A program made the position numbers and the translations under genes. DNA of 64,000 nt from Hemileia vastatrix (Eukaryota; Basidiomycota; Pucciniomycetes; Pucciniales; Zaghouaniaceae), in NCBI GenBank assembly GCA_030280995.1, contig JASXTE010000008.1, positions 3,491,001 to 3,555,000 on the forward strand, in the 5' to 3' direction. Shown in pieces: positions 63,669-64,000 of this stretch (within the stretch, counting starts at the first letter, position 1; every line of letters begins with the position of its first letter). The notes beneath the pieces are model-generated. The model ran no database searches. It was not told the DNA's origin and was given only the letters and a program-made list of their open reading frames with translations.

Positions 63669-64000
63669 AGGGTATATTGGCCAGTTTGTCCAGAAGGAGG
63701 TAAAGAAGAGAAAGGAAAGAAAGGAATAAAGGGGATGGAAGAGAGATAAAAGGAAGAAGCAAGAAATGAAGGATAATGGAAAATAAAATAGGTATTTTGG
63801 TAGACAAATTTGATGGGGGGTGAACTAGTTATATAATTAAGTACTTTTAATATTTCTCTCTGCTCAAATATCAACAAACTAATTATTATATATCTTAAAA
63901 AAACCTTAGTAATTTTATTTAATATTTAAGGGAACTGAAACCCCACAGAAAATAATAAAATAGAATGTAATATTTAAAATTATGATGAGTAAGTAAGTGA
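63669..64000. other. Purine-rich stretch, nothing recognised
   Basis: AGAAGAGAAAGGAAAGAAAGG-type DNA then AT-rich DNA. No gene, LTR end or repeat family recognised. Confidence 0.5.

Noticed and set aside
1..64000. tRNA or rRNA genes.
   Set aside because: I saw no cloverleaf-like sequence or rRNA segment; tRNA-like stretches are only primer sites. A tRNA search program would be decisive.

Overview
The window is transposon-on-transposon fungal DNA, about one third G+C by eye, and I see no convincing host gene. The mix points to a repeat-swollen basidiomycete, most likely a rust fungus (Pucciniales): PIF/Harbinger-type transposase with a separate Myb/SANT-like second protein, Ty3/Gypsy elements with chromodomains, short GT-AG introns inside transposon genes, a Tet-like 2OG-Fe(II) oxygenase relic, and nonsense codons consistent with TCG-targeted C-to-T decay. 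The exact species cannot be read from the sequence.

Layout. 1-4.6 kb: a cassette with a Tet-like oxygenase exon, a large C-rich/G-rich palindrome and an open Harbinger transposase, joined at about 4003 to a broken second-protein gene. 4.6-6.7 kb: direct repeats, a 42-bp perfect palindrome and an ATGCAT-rich satellite. 6.7-20.1 kb: a 3'-truncated minus-strand Ty3/Gypsy element (B), whose LTR was split by a complete plus-strand chromovirus-like element (H, 11519-19978). 20.1-24.7 kb: LTR relics, a MITE and a Harbinger second-protein copy. 24.7-39.1 kb: another second-protein copy split by a 12.1-kb minus-strand Ty3/Gypsy element (A, 25126-37274), which itself holds a solo LTR (32922-34262). 40.2-41.3 kb: solo LTR. 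41.46-61.9 kb: a second Tet-like/Harbinger cassette (E), split by element D (43139-59552), which is split by element C (45769-54482). 62.3-63.7 kb: a last second-protein copy.

Nested order: E contains D contains C; Harbinger G contains A contains a solo LTR; the B LTR contains H. Target duplications support this: CCCTT for D, ACAAT for C, CCGC for A, ACGG for the 40-kb solo LTR, and TATAC/TATAT for H.

The points most worth following are: (1) an overlapping second reading frame conserved between elements B, C and D, ending at a conserved splice-donor-like site; (2) four covarying hairpins in the leader of A; (3) an antisense, intron-containing gene with a Zn2Cys6-like cysteine cluster in H; (4) a Tf1-like self-priming signal in H; (5) a Tet-like oxygenase linked to Harbinger transposase in two cassettes; and (6) the TCGA-to-TTGA pattern of nonsense mutations in H.
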